A DNA stretch of 33,572 bases, from assembly GCA_002438905.1 (NCBI GenBank), contig DJSA01000126.1, positions 8,929 to 42,500 on the forward strand, in the 5' to 3' direction. The notes beneath the pieces are model-generated. The model made no database searches, was not told the DNA's origin, and saw only the letters and a program-made list of their open reading frames with translations. Shown one piece after another: positions 1 to 6,661 of the stretch; the stretch's first letter is position 1; every line of letters starts with the position of its first letter. The DNA is from Bacteroidales bacterium UBA6346. GTDB lineage: Bacteria > Bacteroidota > Bacteroidia > Bacteroidales > UBA932. A program made the position numbers and the translations under genes.

Positions 1-755
1 GGCTCAATCATCCAGAACTCGGCAAGATGTCTCGGAGTATTGGAGTTCTCGGCGCGGAAAGTCGGCCCGAAAGTGTAGATTTCCCCGAGCGCCATGGCAC
101 CGAGCTCGCCTTCGAGCTGCCCGCTCACGGTAAGGCTGGTGTGGCGACCGAAGAAGTCCTGGCTGTAGTCAACCTTTCCGTCTGGAGTGCGCGGAGGGTT
201 CTCCATGTCAAGGGTCGTAACCTGGAACATCTGACCCGCTCCTTCGCAGTCCGAAGCTGTAATTATAGGAGTGTGAAGGTAGACGAATCCCTTGCTATTG
301 AAATAGTTATGAATGGCGTATGCCATCGCGTGGCGTATTCTCAGAACCGCTCCGAATGTATTCGTCCTCGGACGCAGATGCGCGATCTCACGAAGAAACT
401 CAAGAGAATGCCCCTTCTTCTGCAGGGGATATGTCTCAGGATCGGCCTCACCATAGAGTTCAATCTCCTTCGCCTGGATCTCTACCGTCTGACCGCTGCC
501 CAACGATGCAACGAGTTCGCCGGTCACACCTATGCAGGCTCCTGTGGTAATCCTCTTGAGAAGGTTCTCGTCAAAGGCCTCAAGATCTACGACAATCTGG
601 ATGTTGTTTATCGTCGATCCATCATTAAGGGCTATGAAGTTGACTTTCTTGTTGCCTCTCTTAGTTCTGACCCAGCCTTTCGCTAGAACGGTTCTACCAG
701 GCTCACCCGCGAGCAAATCCTTGACCTTGGTTCTGATAATCTTTTCCATTTTCAT
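1..755 (-). CDS. asnS: Asparagine--tRNA ligase, N-terminal half (partial)
   Basis: This enzyme charges tRNA-Asn with asparagine in the cytoplasm. Translating the minus strand from the ATG at 755 gives 251 codons without a stop, running off the left edge; the family is about 465 residues, so the C-terminal half is missing. Residues about 1-110 are the OB-fold anticodon-binding domain, with the family pattern of a GWVRTKR stretch followed by NDGS. The class II core begins with RPRTNTFGAVLRIRHA, and the window cuts just after motif 2 (FRAENSNTPRHLAEFWMIE). A second in-frame ATG at 749 (MKMEK) is an alternative start. A good Bacteroidota promoter lies at 798-829. AspS is excluded by the Asn-type motif 2 and domain spacing; I am confident. 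Confidence 0.93.
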   Translation of the reverse strand, partial: MKMEKIIRTKVKDLLAGEPGRTVLAKGWVRTKRGNKKVNFIALNDGSTINNIQIVVDLEAFDENLLKRITTGACIGVTGELVASLGSGQTVEIQAKEIELYGEADPETYPLQKKGHSLEFLREIAHLRPRTNTFGAVLRIRHAMAYAIHNYFNSKGFVYLHTPIITASDCEGAGQMFQVTTLDMENPPRTPDGKVDYSQDFFGRHTSLTVSGQLEGELGAMALGEIYTFGPTFRAENSNTPRHLAEFWMIE

Positions 756-767
756 ACATATTTGCAT

Positions 768-785
768 CCGGACATTCAGGTCCGG
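768..785 (-). promoter_or_regulatory. Hairpin in the asnS leader
   Basis: A perfect 6-bp inverted repeat (ccggac / gtccgg, 6-nt loop) lies between the predicted asnS transcription start (about 791) and the ATG at 755. The leader is only about 36 nt, so this hairpin makes up half of it. No poly-U follows, so it is not a terminator. A role in translation or mRNA stability is inference. Confidence 0.4.
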
Positions 786-797
786 CTAAAAATCTTA

Positions 798-829
798 CAA
801 AGATACTAAGCACGCACTACTTTTTCAAA
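798..829 (-). promoter_or_regulatory. Promoter of asnS
   Basis: Read on the minus strand, TTTG (829-826) and TATCTTTG (805-798) are separated by exactly 20 nt. This is a full match to the Bacteroidota housekeeping promoter (-33 TTTG, -7 TAnnTTTG). The -33 element is built from the T-tract of the upstream terminator. Confidence 0.8.
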
Positions 830-869
830 AAAAAGAGAAACTGTTTTGATTTTTCAAAGACAATTTCTC
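827..869 (-). terminator. Rho-independent terminator of the alkaline phosphatase gene
   Basis: On the minus strand a 10-bp stem (GAGAAA/TTTCTC core extended by four more pairs including one G-U; 835-844 with 860-869) is followed by eight consecutive T residues (834-827). It lies 30 bases after the phosphatase stop codon. Confidence 0.85.
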
Positions 870-898
870 CTCTCAATAATAGCCTACCTATTTCCTAA

Positions 899-2131
899 TC
901 ATTTTTCAGAACAAAGTATACGTTCCTTAATCTGCGTATTCTCGTAGAAACCGGTAAATTTTTCAGCGTTCTTTCCCACCGCATAAATCGGAACCGGACA
1001 GCCAGAGTGGGAATGGGTCGCCCAGTTCACGTGTCCCTTGGCATTAAGTTCATTATTAGCAGCCTCAGGAAGCTCGTCATGCGAGATATTCCACTGACGT
1101 TCAAGCACATCCCATGCAGTCTTGTAGTCGCTGGTGCCGAAAGAGAATCCCCCTGTCTCATGATCCGCGGTGACAAGAATGAGAGTCTCATCAGGATGCT
1201 CAAGATAAAACTCATAAGCCTCGGAAACAGCCTTATCAAGCAGTTTTACGCTTTCAATCATGCGCATAGTACTGTTTCCATGTGAAGCCCAGTCAATGTA
1301 GCCCTGCTCGCACATGATGAAAAACGGCTTGTCTTCATCAAATACGGAAAGACAAGCTTCCAAGACATCTCTGGCCTGCATTCCTTCGCCAGCCATACTG
1401 AGATCATAGTTCTTGTTCTTGTCGGCATCGTCAAAATCTGCAGTATCCTCGGGAGATTCTGGAAGAAGTACCTTGGTCCCAGCAGTTGACCTCGAAAGAG
1501 CCTCTGTCCCGAAGCAGACCTCAGTGTTCCCATCAGCCTCAATTATCTTTACCACGTCCTCCTGGTCGTGATTCTTTCCGTAGCGGTCTATAATCTCCGA
1601 GCCGCCGAGGAAGTCGAACCCGCATGTACCCATTTCCCTAGCTATTTCATAATATTGGCTGCGCTTATCAACATGTGCATAGAAAGCCGCCGGAGTAGCA
1701 TGATTGACCGGGCCATCGGACATTATCCCCACCTGGTATCCTGCTTCCTTAAGATCATATGCAATGGATTTCAGCGGGGTGCCACTTGGAGCCGTCCCGA
1801 TCCTTCCGATGTCTGTTTTCTGCCCACATGCTATAGCAGTGCCGGCTGCCGCTGAACAAGTCACAGCGCTGTTCGCACAATACGTCCTTGTCAGGCCAAC
1901 AACAGGAAACTTGGTGAAGGTGAGGTAACTGCCACCATAGCATGAGTCTTGGTAGGCGAGGTAGGATTCAGTCGCAGCGGCATGAGCAAGCCCCATTCCA
2001 TCACCGATGAATAGAAAAACATATTTGGGGACACTCTCGGTATGCTGCTTCTTCAACGAGAAAACAGTTGCCACCACCGCGGCAGCAATCAGAACCGTTG
2101 CGATTATTATAGATATCTTCCTTTTATTCAT
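899..2131 (-). CDS. Alkaline phosphatase, membrane-anchored
   Basis: Predicted periplasmic phosphomonoesterase of the alkaline phosphatase superfamily, releasing phosphate from organic esters. With the ATG at 2131 (MNKRKIS) it is 410 residues, and residues 6-25 form one hydrophobic segment that is probably an uncleaved signal anchor; I see no lipobox cysteine. Active-site signatures are visible in order: GDGMG with metal ligand Asp44; the nucleophile context TCSAAAGTA with Ser93; NHATPAAFYAHV; the IDWASHGN metal-site His; TADHETGG; and THSHSGCPVPIYA near the C-terminus. A start 66 bases further upstream would place non-signal sequence first and run into the hairpin upstream, so I reject it. 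It lies downstream of the exbD terminator and has no recognisable promoter of its own. Phosphatase activity is well supported; the natural substrate is unknown. Confidence 0.88.
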   Translation of the reverse strand: MNKRKISIIIATVLIAAAVVATVFSLKKQHTESVPKYVFLFIGDGMGLAHAAATESYLAYQDSCYGGSYLTFTKFPVVGLTRTYCANSAVTCSAAAGTAIACGQKTDIGRIGTAPSGTPLKSIAYDLKEAGYQVGIMSDGPVNHATPAAFYAHVDKRSQYYEIAREMGTCGFDFLGGSEIIDRYGKNHDQEDVVKIIEADGNTEVCFGTEALSRSTAGTKVLLPESPEDTADFDDADKNKNYDLSMAGEGMQARDVLEACLSVFDEDKPFFIMCEQGYIDWASHGNSTMRMIESVKLLDKAVSEAYEFYLEHPDETLILVTADHETGGFSFGTSDYKTAWDVLERQWNISHDELPEAANNELNAKGHVNWATHSHSGCPVPIYAVGKNAEKFTGFYENTQIKERILCSEK

Positions 2132-2146
2132 AATGTCATAATTACT

Positions 2147-2188
2147 AAAGAAAAAGGTGTTCCAACAGAATATCTCCACCGGAACACC
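2147..2188 (-). terminator. Terminator-like hairpin between exbD and the phosphatase gene
   Basis: On the minus strand an 8-bp perfect stem (GGTGTTCC / GGAACACC) with a 17-nt loop is followed by TTTTTCTTT. It starts 22 bases after the last exbD stop and ends 15 bases before the phosphatase ATG, so it may end the exb transcript or act as an attenuator for the phosphatase gene. Confidence 0.75.
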
Positions 2189-2210
2189 CCTTCCCACTCA
2201 TTATTAAGGG

Positions 2211-2678
2211 TTATTTTTCGGCCTTTCTTGCCGAATACATGATCTTCAGCGCGGAACATCTTCTGAGTTCCTGCTTCACATCTGTCACAATACCCATTGT
2301 AGTATTCTCGTCAGCTCTGATAGCTACCGTCATGAATGCCCTATCAGCCTCGCTCTTGGAGTCACGCTCCGCAGCGATGAAGTCACGGATGTCATCCACT
2401 GTCTTGAAGGAATCATTCAATTGGATTCGTGAGTCTGTTCCGAACTGCGCTTGGAGATGCTTAACCGGTGTACCAATATTTATATAGGATGCCAGATCCT
2501 TCCTCTCCAGCTTCACAACCTCGGAAGCCTCCGGGAGTTTCACGATGACCTTGTTCTCCGTCTTGCGGAGGTTCGTCGTCACCATGAAGAAGAAGAGGAA
2601 CATGAACACGATATCAGACGTCGATGCCGTACTAGCCATCGGGGTCGTTTTCTTACCGCCTTTTCTGAATTTTGACAT
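2211..2678 (-). CDS. exbD: ExbD/TolR-family biopolymer transport protein (second copy)
   Basis: Inner-membrane partner of ExbB in a proton-motive-force-driven motor that energises outer-membrane transport through TonB-like proteins. The 155-residue protein has a short basic cytoplasmic tail, one transmembrane helix (about residues 20-38) carrying the family's essential membrane aspartate (Asp22 in the TSDIVF motif), and a periplasmic domain ending in a conserved-looking IVTDVKQELRR helix. It is last in the exbB / membrane protein / exbD / exbD operon, 11 bases after the preceding gene. The two ExbD copies differ strongly in their periplasmic domains, so they are not a recent duplication. No tonB lies next to them in this window. 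Confidence 0.9.
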   Translation of the reverse strand: MSKFRKGGKKTTPMASTASTSDIVFMFLFFFMVTTNLRKTENKVIVKLPEASEVVKLERKDLASYINIGTPVKHLQAQFGTDSRIQLNDSFKTVDDIRDFIAAERDSKSEADRAFMTVAIRADENTTMGIVTDVKQELRRCSALKIMYSARKAEK

Positions 2679-2689
2679 ATCCTGCTCTC

Positions 2690-3268
2690 CTATCTTTTTG
2701 AAACATCTTTAGGCTCTGCCTCTGAAATCTTCTGAGGCACCGCATCACGCACGATTTTCTGTTGATCCTCAGTGAGCCTGTCATAAGGCTTGCCGTAATT
2801 TGCAAGAGAAAAATCGTCACGAATCTCATTGATTGCCTTCACCAACTCATTCTGAACGGCGATATAAGCCTTGTAACTTGTACCACGGTCATTCTGAAGG
2901 GAGATAACACCTTCAGAAACAGGGTATTCGCCATATCCCTCGATGTCCTTGACTTTCTTCTCCGGCAACGCAGGATCGTCAGTCGGGTTGGTAAGGAATT
3001 CCTTAATTTTGTCTTTCAGCTGGCTGACTTCCATTGCTTCATTCCCGGCCATAAGTTTGTCAGCTGAGTTGATCTTCACAATGATGATATTGCGTCGATT
3101 GATCTTCTGATCTTCAGCTTTCTGGTTTTCGGCCGGCATAGGCGGAAGACGGCGCTGCAAGCCGGAGTCCTGATTCATCGTTGTTGTCATCAGGAAGTAG
3201 CACAGCAGCAGGAACGCGATGTCCGCCGTAGAGCTCGAATTTATTTCTGGAGTCTTTTTGCTGCCCAT
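2690..3268 (-). CDS. exbD: ExbD/TolR-family biopolymer transport protein (first copy)
   Basis: The 192-residue protein has the ExbD layout: a short N-terminal tail, a transmembrane helix at about 15-31 with the proton-path aspartate at Asp16 (STADIAF), then a long periplasmic domain. It is longer than typical ExbD proteins (about 140 residues). The extra length comes from a charged insert with the NPTDDPALPEKK region and a C-terminal tail rich in Lys, Glu and Asp, which may contact a specific partner. It starts 8 bases after the small membrane protein gene and is followed 11 bases later by the second exbD, so translation is probably coupled. Family assignment is secure; the transported substrate cannot be told from sequence. 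Confidence 0.9.
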   Translation of the reverse strand: MGSKKTPEINSSSTADIAFLLLCYFLMTTTMNQDSGLQRRLPPMPAENQKAEDQKINRRNIIIVKINSADKLMAGNEAMEVSQLKDKIKEFLTNPTDDPALPEKKVKDIEGYGEYPVSEGVISLQNDRGTSYKAYIAVQNELVKAINEIRDDFSLANYGKPYDRLTEDQQKIVRDAVPQKISEAEPKDVSKR

Positions 3269-3276
3269 AGTTGTAA

Positions 3277-3705
3277 TTATTTATTACGTACTGCGTCCAT
3301 CACTACACCGACGAGGATTGAAACAATCGCAGCCCCGCACGCGAAGTATGTGATATTAAGAATTGTGTCGGTCATCTTGAGCATTCCTGCAGATGTCTGC
3401 ACGGACGAGCCGACTGCCGGTGTGCCCGGAGCCAACACATACGCTACGCCAACGATTGCGGCCACAACCACTGCACCGATGCCCAACTTGATGAGCGACT
3501 TCGGATTCTGCTTGATTGAGAAGTAGAGACCGAGTCCGATAACGGCGAGGATGGCAACGACAATCAGAGCATACGCGCAGTAAATCAGGATGTCCGTCGC
3601 GATGCCGTCGGATTTCGTGAAGCCGTAAGCATAACCAAATACGGCAAGGACGACACCGATTGCGAGGAGAACCCACTCTATTGCTTTAATTACTTTTGCG
3701 TACAT
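3277..3705 (-). CDS. Small four-helix membrane protein of the exb operon, unknown function
   Basis: I do not recognise a named family. The 142-residue product has four probable transmembrane segments (about residues 12-28, 37-62, 72-91 and 118-135) and little else. The loop between helices 3 and 4 (PGTPAVGSSVQTSAGMLKMTDT) would be periplasmic if the N-terminus is cytoplasmic. It sits between exbB (11 bases upstream) and exbD (8 bases downstream), so it is almost certainly co-expressed with the motor. A role as an extra subunit or assembly factor of the ExbB-ExbD complex is inference from position only. Confidence 0.75.
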   Translation of the reverse strand: MYAKVIKAIEWVLLAIGVVLAVFGYAYGFTKSDGIATDILIYCAYALIVVAILAVIGLGLYFSIKQNPKSLIKLGIGAVVVAAIVGVAYVLAPGTPAVGSSVQTSAGMLKMTDTILNITYFACGAAIVSILVGVVMDAVRNK

Positions 3706-3716
3706 TGTGTTCCGAT

Positions 3717-4514
3717 TTATTTGTTCTGATATTTAACCAAGATGTCCACGAGGCTGATAGAAGCATCCTCCATTTCGATGGTGCGCTTCTCAATCTGAGC
3801 GAGGATATAGTTGTAGAACACCTGAAGAATCATGGCAACGATCAAACCGCCGACGGTAGTGATGAGGGCGACCTTCATACCTCCTGCGACAATGTTAGGT
3901 GAGATGTCGCCGGCTGCCTGGATGGCGTCGAATGCCTCAATCATACCGAGCACCGTTCCCAAGAATCCGAGTGAAGGGGCGAGGGCGATGAAGAGTGAAA
4001 TCCAGCTCAGACCATTCTCCATAAGGCTCATCTGGATTGAACCATAAGAAACGACGGTCTTCTCAACGACCTCGATGCCCTGATCCATGCGGAGGAAGCC
4101 CTGATAGAATATGCTTGCTACCGGACCACGGGTGTTGCGGCAAAGATCCTTCGCAGCCTCTACTCCACCTTCATCAAGAGCTTTCTCGATGCCTTCGAGG
4201 AGCTTCTTGGTGTTGGTCTTTGAAAACGCGAGGTAGAGGATACGCTCGATTGCAATTGCAAGACCAAGGATAAGGCAGAGGATGATGGCGGCCATGAACG
4301 CAGGGCCTCCTTCAATGAATTTGGTTTTGAGCGCCTGATGAAGAGGAACTTCTTCCTGGGCTGCAGTCAATTCAGCGAGAGAAGTCACCTGGGTAGGAGC
4401 TGCTGCGGCCTCTTCGGTGGATGCAGTGTCAGCTGCCTGTTCCTGAGCTGATGCGAACTGAGCAGAAAAGGCCATCAAGCCAATAACTGCCAAAAACATG
4501 AAAATTTTTTTCAT
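3717..4514 (-). CDS. exbB: ExbB/MotA/TolQ proton channel family protein
   Basis: Core proton-channel subunit of an ExbB-ExbD energy transducer in the inner membrane. The ATG at 4514 (MKKIFMFLAV) gives 265 residues beginning with a probable cleavable signal peptide (about 1-24, ending FASAQ), as in the longer ExbB proteins. An Ala/Glu/Thr-rich periplasmic segment follows, then helix 1 (about 80-102), a cytoplasmic region, and the two conserved helices with the signatures LGFLGTVLGMIEAF and ALITTVGGLIVA, which carry the channel-lining threonines. An upstream start 90 bases earlier is rejected because it would bury the signal peptide. It is the first gene of the operon. I found no TAnnTTTG box in the 214 bases upstream, although that leader has an inverted repeat (caccg / cggtg near 4600-4625). 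Confidence 0.92.
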   Translation of the reverse strand: MKKIFMFLAVIGLMAFSAQFASAQEQAADTASTEEAAAAPTQVTSLAELTAAQEEVPLHQALKTKFIEGGPAFMAAIILCLILGLAIAIERILYLAFSKTNTKKLLEGIEKALDEGGVEAAKDLCRNTRGPVASIFYQGFLRMDQGIEVVEKTVVSYGSIQMSLMENGLSWISLFIALAPSLGFLGTVLGMIEAFDAIQAAGDISPNIVAGGMKVALITTVGGLIVAMILQVFYNYILAQIEKRTIEMEDASISLVDILVKYQNK

Positions 4515-4728
4515 AACTGTTTTTTGATAATTAATACTATTAAATTGTTTGTTTTCCGTTATAATATAATTTTCACAAGGATGGAATGCACGGTTGCGCA
4601 TCACCGGAACCTTAAAAATCGGTGCAATTTAGCAATAAAAAATCATACAAAAAAATATTTGCAGGGATATTTAAAGCGGCGTATCGCAAAATCACCGCAG
4701 GAGAGCATCTTCCAGTCGGCCCGCGACT

Positions 4729-5769
4729 TCAGACAGTGATCTCGCCACGAAGATTTTTCTCCAAAAGATTTTCTACCATGGAATTTGCAGAATTCTCTCC
4801 CAAGAGGACAAAGAGTTTGGCCAAAGCGCTCTCTGTGGTGCTGTCATAACCATTACGCACCCCTGCCTCCTTCAGACACTTCCCCGTTGCGTACAGATCC
4901 ATATTAACGAAACCAGAAGGACATTGGGTGACATTCAAAAGCACTTTCCCCATAGAATGGGCTTCGCGTACCAGCGACAGGAACCAGTCGGCGGACGGGG
5001 CATTTCCCGAGCCATAAGTTTCGATGATGACAGCTCTGGTTTCAGGTCCGCAAAGGATATTTCTGACCACCTGCGTTGTGATTCCCGGATGAATCTTCAG
5101 AATCGAGACACGCGTATCCAATCTCTTATGAAATACCGGACGGGAGTCTCTGTTGGTTGGCCTGCGAATCAGACTAGTGTTGTAGCGTATGCTGATCCCA
5201 GCCTCTGCAAGCGGAGGCAGGTTCTCACTGCAGAATGCATTGAAATTATCCGAACTCATCTTCATGGTGCGGTTGCCGCGCATCAGAAGATTGTCAAAAT
5301 AAATGCAGACCTCTGGGACAAGGGCGTCTCCTTCGGCATTCTTTGCGGAAGCTATTTCAACGGAGGATATGAGGTTTTCCTTTCCGTCCGTTCGGGGCAC
5401 ACCTATGGGCAACTGACTCCCCGTGAAGATGACGGGCTTAGTCAAACCCTCAATCATGAAACTGAGTGCGGAAGCGGAATATGACATGGTGTCGGTTCCA
5501 TGAAGTATGACGAATCCGTCATATTCATCATACTTTTCGTCTATGAGATCCACAAGTTTCAGCCACAATGATGGTTCCACATCCGAGGAGTCTATTATCG
5601 GGCTAAACGAATATGAATCTACGCGGCAGGCGAATTTCGCAAGTTCCGGAACCTCATCAAGTATCTGGCTAAAATTGAAAGGTTTAAGCGTATTGTCCAG
5701 CGGATCGGATTTCATTCCTATAGTTCCGCCCGTATAGATTATCAATATGGAGGATTTTCTTTTCTTCAT
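4729..5769 (-). CDS. ansA: L-asparaginase, type I (cytosolic)
   Basis: Hydrolyses asparagine to aspartate and ammonia. Both catalytic threonine motifs of the asparaginase/glutaminase family are present: IYTGGTIG with Thr13, and HGTDTM with Thr92-Asp93. The substrate-binding Ser61 region (IIDSSDVEP) lies between them. There is no signal peptide and the length (346 residues) matches type I enzymes, so it should be cytosolic. I chose the ATG at 5769 (MKKRKSS); a GTG three codons upstream at 5778 is possible but less likely. It follows tatD after 11 bases and is probably co-transcribed with it, an association without an obvious metabolic reason. Confidence 0.92.
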   Translation of the reverse strand: MKKRKSSILIIYTGGTIGMKSDPLDNTLKPFNFSQILDEVPELAKFACRVDSYSFSPIIDSSDVEPSLWLKLVDLIDEKYDEYDGFVILHGTDTMSYSASALSFMIEGLTKPVIFTGSQLPIGVPRTDGKENLISSVEIASAKNAEGDALVPEVCIYFDNLLMRGNRTMKMSSDNFNAFCSENLPPLAEAGISIRYNTSLIRRPTNRDSRPVFHKRLDTRVSILKIHPGITTQVVRNILCGPETRAVIIETYGSGNAPSADWFLSLVREAHSMGKVLLNVTQCPSGFVNMDLYATGKCLKEAGVRNGYDSTTESALAKLFVLLGENSANSMVENLLEKNLRGEITV

Positions 5770-5780
5770 ATCCCACACGT

Positions 5781-6551
5781 CTATAGTCCAAAAAGTTTCT
5801 CTGCATTTCCCGTCGTCACGGAAGATATTTCCTCTATAGGGATGCCTTTGAGTTCAGCGAGTTTTTCTGCAATGATGGGGATATAAGCACTTTCGTTGCG
5901 GGTCCCACGGTACGGCGATGGCGTAAGATATGGAGAATCTGTTTCGAGGACAATCCTTTCAAGTGGGATGCCTTTCACGATTTCGGCGATTGATGCATTC
6001 TTGAATGTTACCACACCACCGATCCCCACGAACCAGTCACCATAGCGCTCCATAATGCGAAATGTCTCCATACTCCCGCTGTATGCATGAAATACTCCGC
6101 GCAGTCCCCTGCCACGGAAATCATCAAGGACACGGAAAATATGCCCTGTAGCCTCGCGATTGTGGATTATTATCGGCAGATTCAGTTTCAGCGCCAATTC
6201 GATCTGATGTCTGAACACCTCAATCTGGGCATCAAGATTATCACTGCGCCAATGCAAGTCAATTCCGGTCTCTCCGATTGCCACAATTTTTCGGTCGACA
6301 AACCCGTCCATCATCTCCAGTTCCTCCCGCCAATTATCCTCAAACTCTGTCGGATGCAATCCTAGGCAAGGAAATGCGTTATGGGGAAATTCTCCGCATA
6401 AGGCAAACATAGACTCTCGCACGGACTCGTCTGTATCGGGCATGACCATTTTTGTAACGCCAGCCTCAAGAGCCCTCCGCACAGCTCCAGCCCCATCACC
6501 CTCGTATGCGGCATCATAAAGATGAGTATGTGTATCTATGAAATTCAGCAT
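5781..6551 (-). CDS. tatD: TatD family metal-dependent deoxyribonuclease
   Basis: TIM-barrel amidohydrolase-fold nuclease of the TatD family (256 residues, the normal length). Metal-binding signatures are visible: the N-terminal IDTHTHLYD with His8 and His10, AIGETGIDLHW with a bridging Glu, FRHQIELALKLNLPIIIHNREA, FHAYSG, and LETDSPYLTP near the C-terminus. The start is fixed because the first metal ligands come within ten residues. The only promoter-like element ends 7 bases before the ATG, so the mRNA may be leaderless. ansA follows after 11 bases. Confidence 0.92.
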   Translation of the reverse strand: MLNFIDTHTHLYDAAYEGDGAGAVRRALEAGVTKMVMPDTDESVRESMFALCGEFPHNAFPCLGLHPTEFEDNWREELEMMDGFVDRKIVAIGETGIDLHWRSDNLDAQIEVFRHQIELALKLNLPIIIHNREATGHIFRVLDDFRGRGLRGVFHAYSGSMETFRIMERYGDWFVGIGGVVTFKNASIAEIVKGIPLERIVLETDSPYLTPSPYRGTRNESAYIPIIAEKLAELKGIPIEEISSVTTGNAEKLFGL

Positions 6552-6558
6552 AATGCCG

Positions 6559-6591
6559 CAAAGTTAAGAATCCGTTTAAATTTTTCTCACA
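6559..6591 (-). promoter_or_regulatory. Promoter of tatD-ansA
   Basis: TAACTTTG on the minus strand (6566-6559) matches the -7 box exactly; a weak -33 candidate TGTG lies 21 nt upstream. The -7 box ends only 7 bases before the tatD ATG, which implies a transcript with almost no 5' leader. Confidence 0.6.
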
Positions 6592-6661
6592 TTTATTTAT
6601 GCATGTTCGATTTTCAATCACCACTTTTCTGCGCTCGGCACAATCAAAGTGAACTTTGCTT

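Noticed and set aside
27..686. A 219-codon plus-strand open frame at the left edge
   Set aside because: It is antisense to the N-terminal half of asnS, whose motif 2 is clear on the minus strand.
4515..4728. Housekeeping promoter upstream of exbB
   Set aside because: TTTG at 4651-4648 and a TAAATTGC at 4631-4624 are only 16 nt apart and the second misses the consensus; I could not find an acceptable pair.
6645..6658. Palindrome CAAAGT-TC-ACTTTG after rsmF as a terminator
   Set aside because: Its loop is only 2 bases and no T-tract follows.
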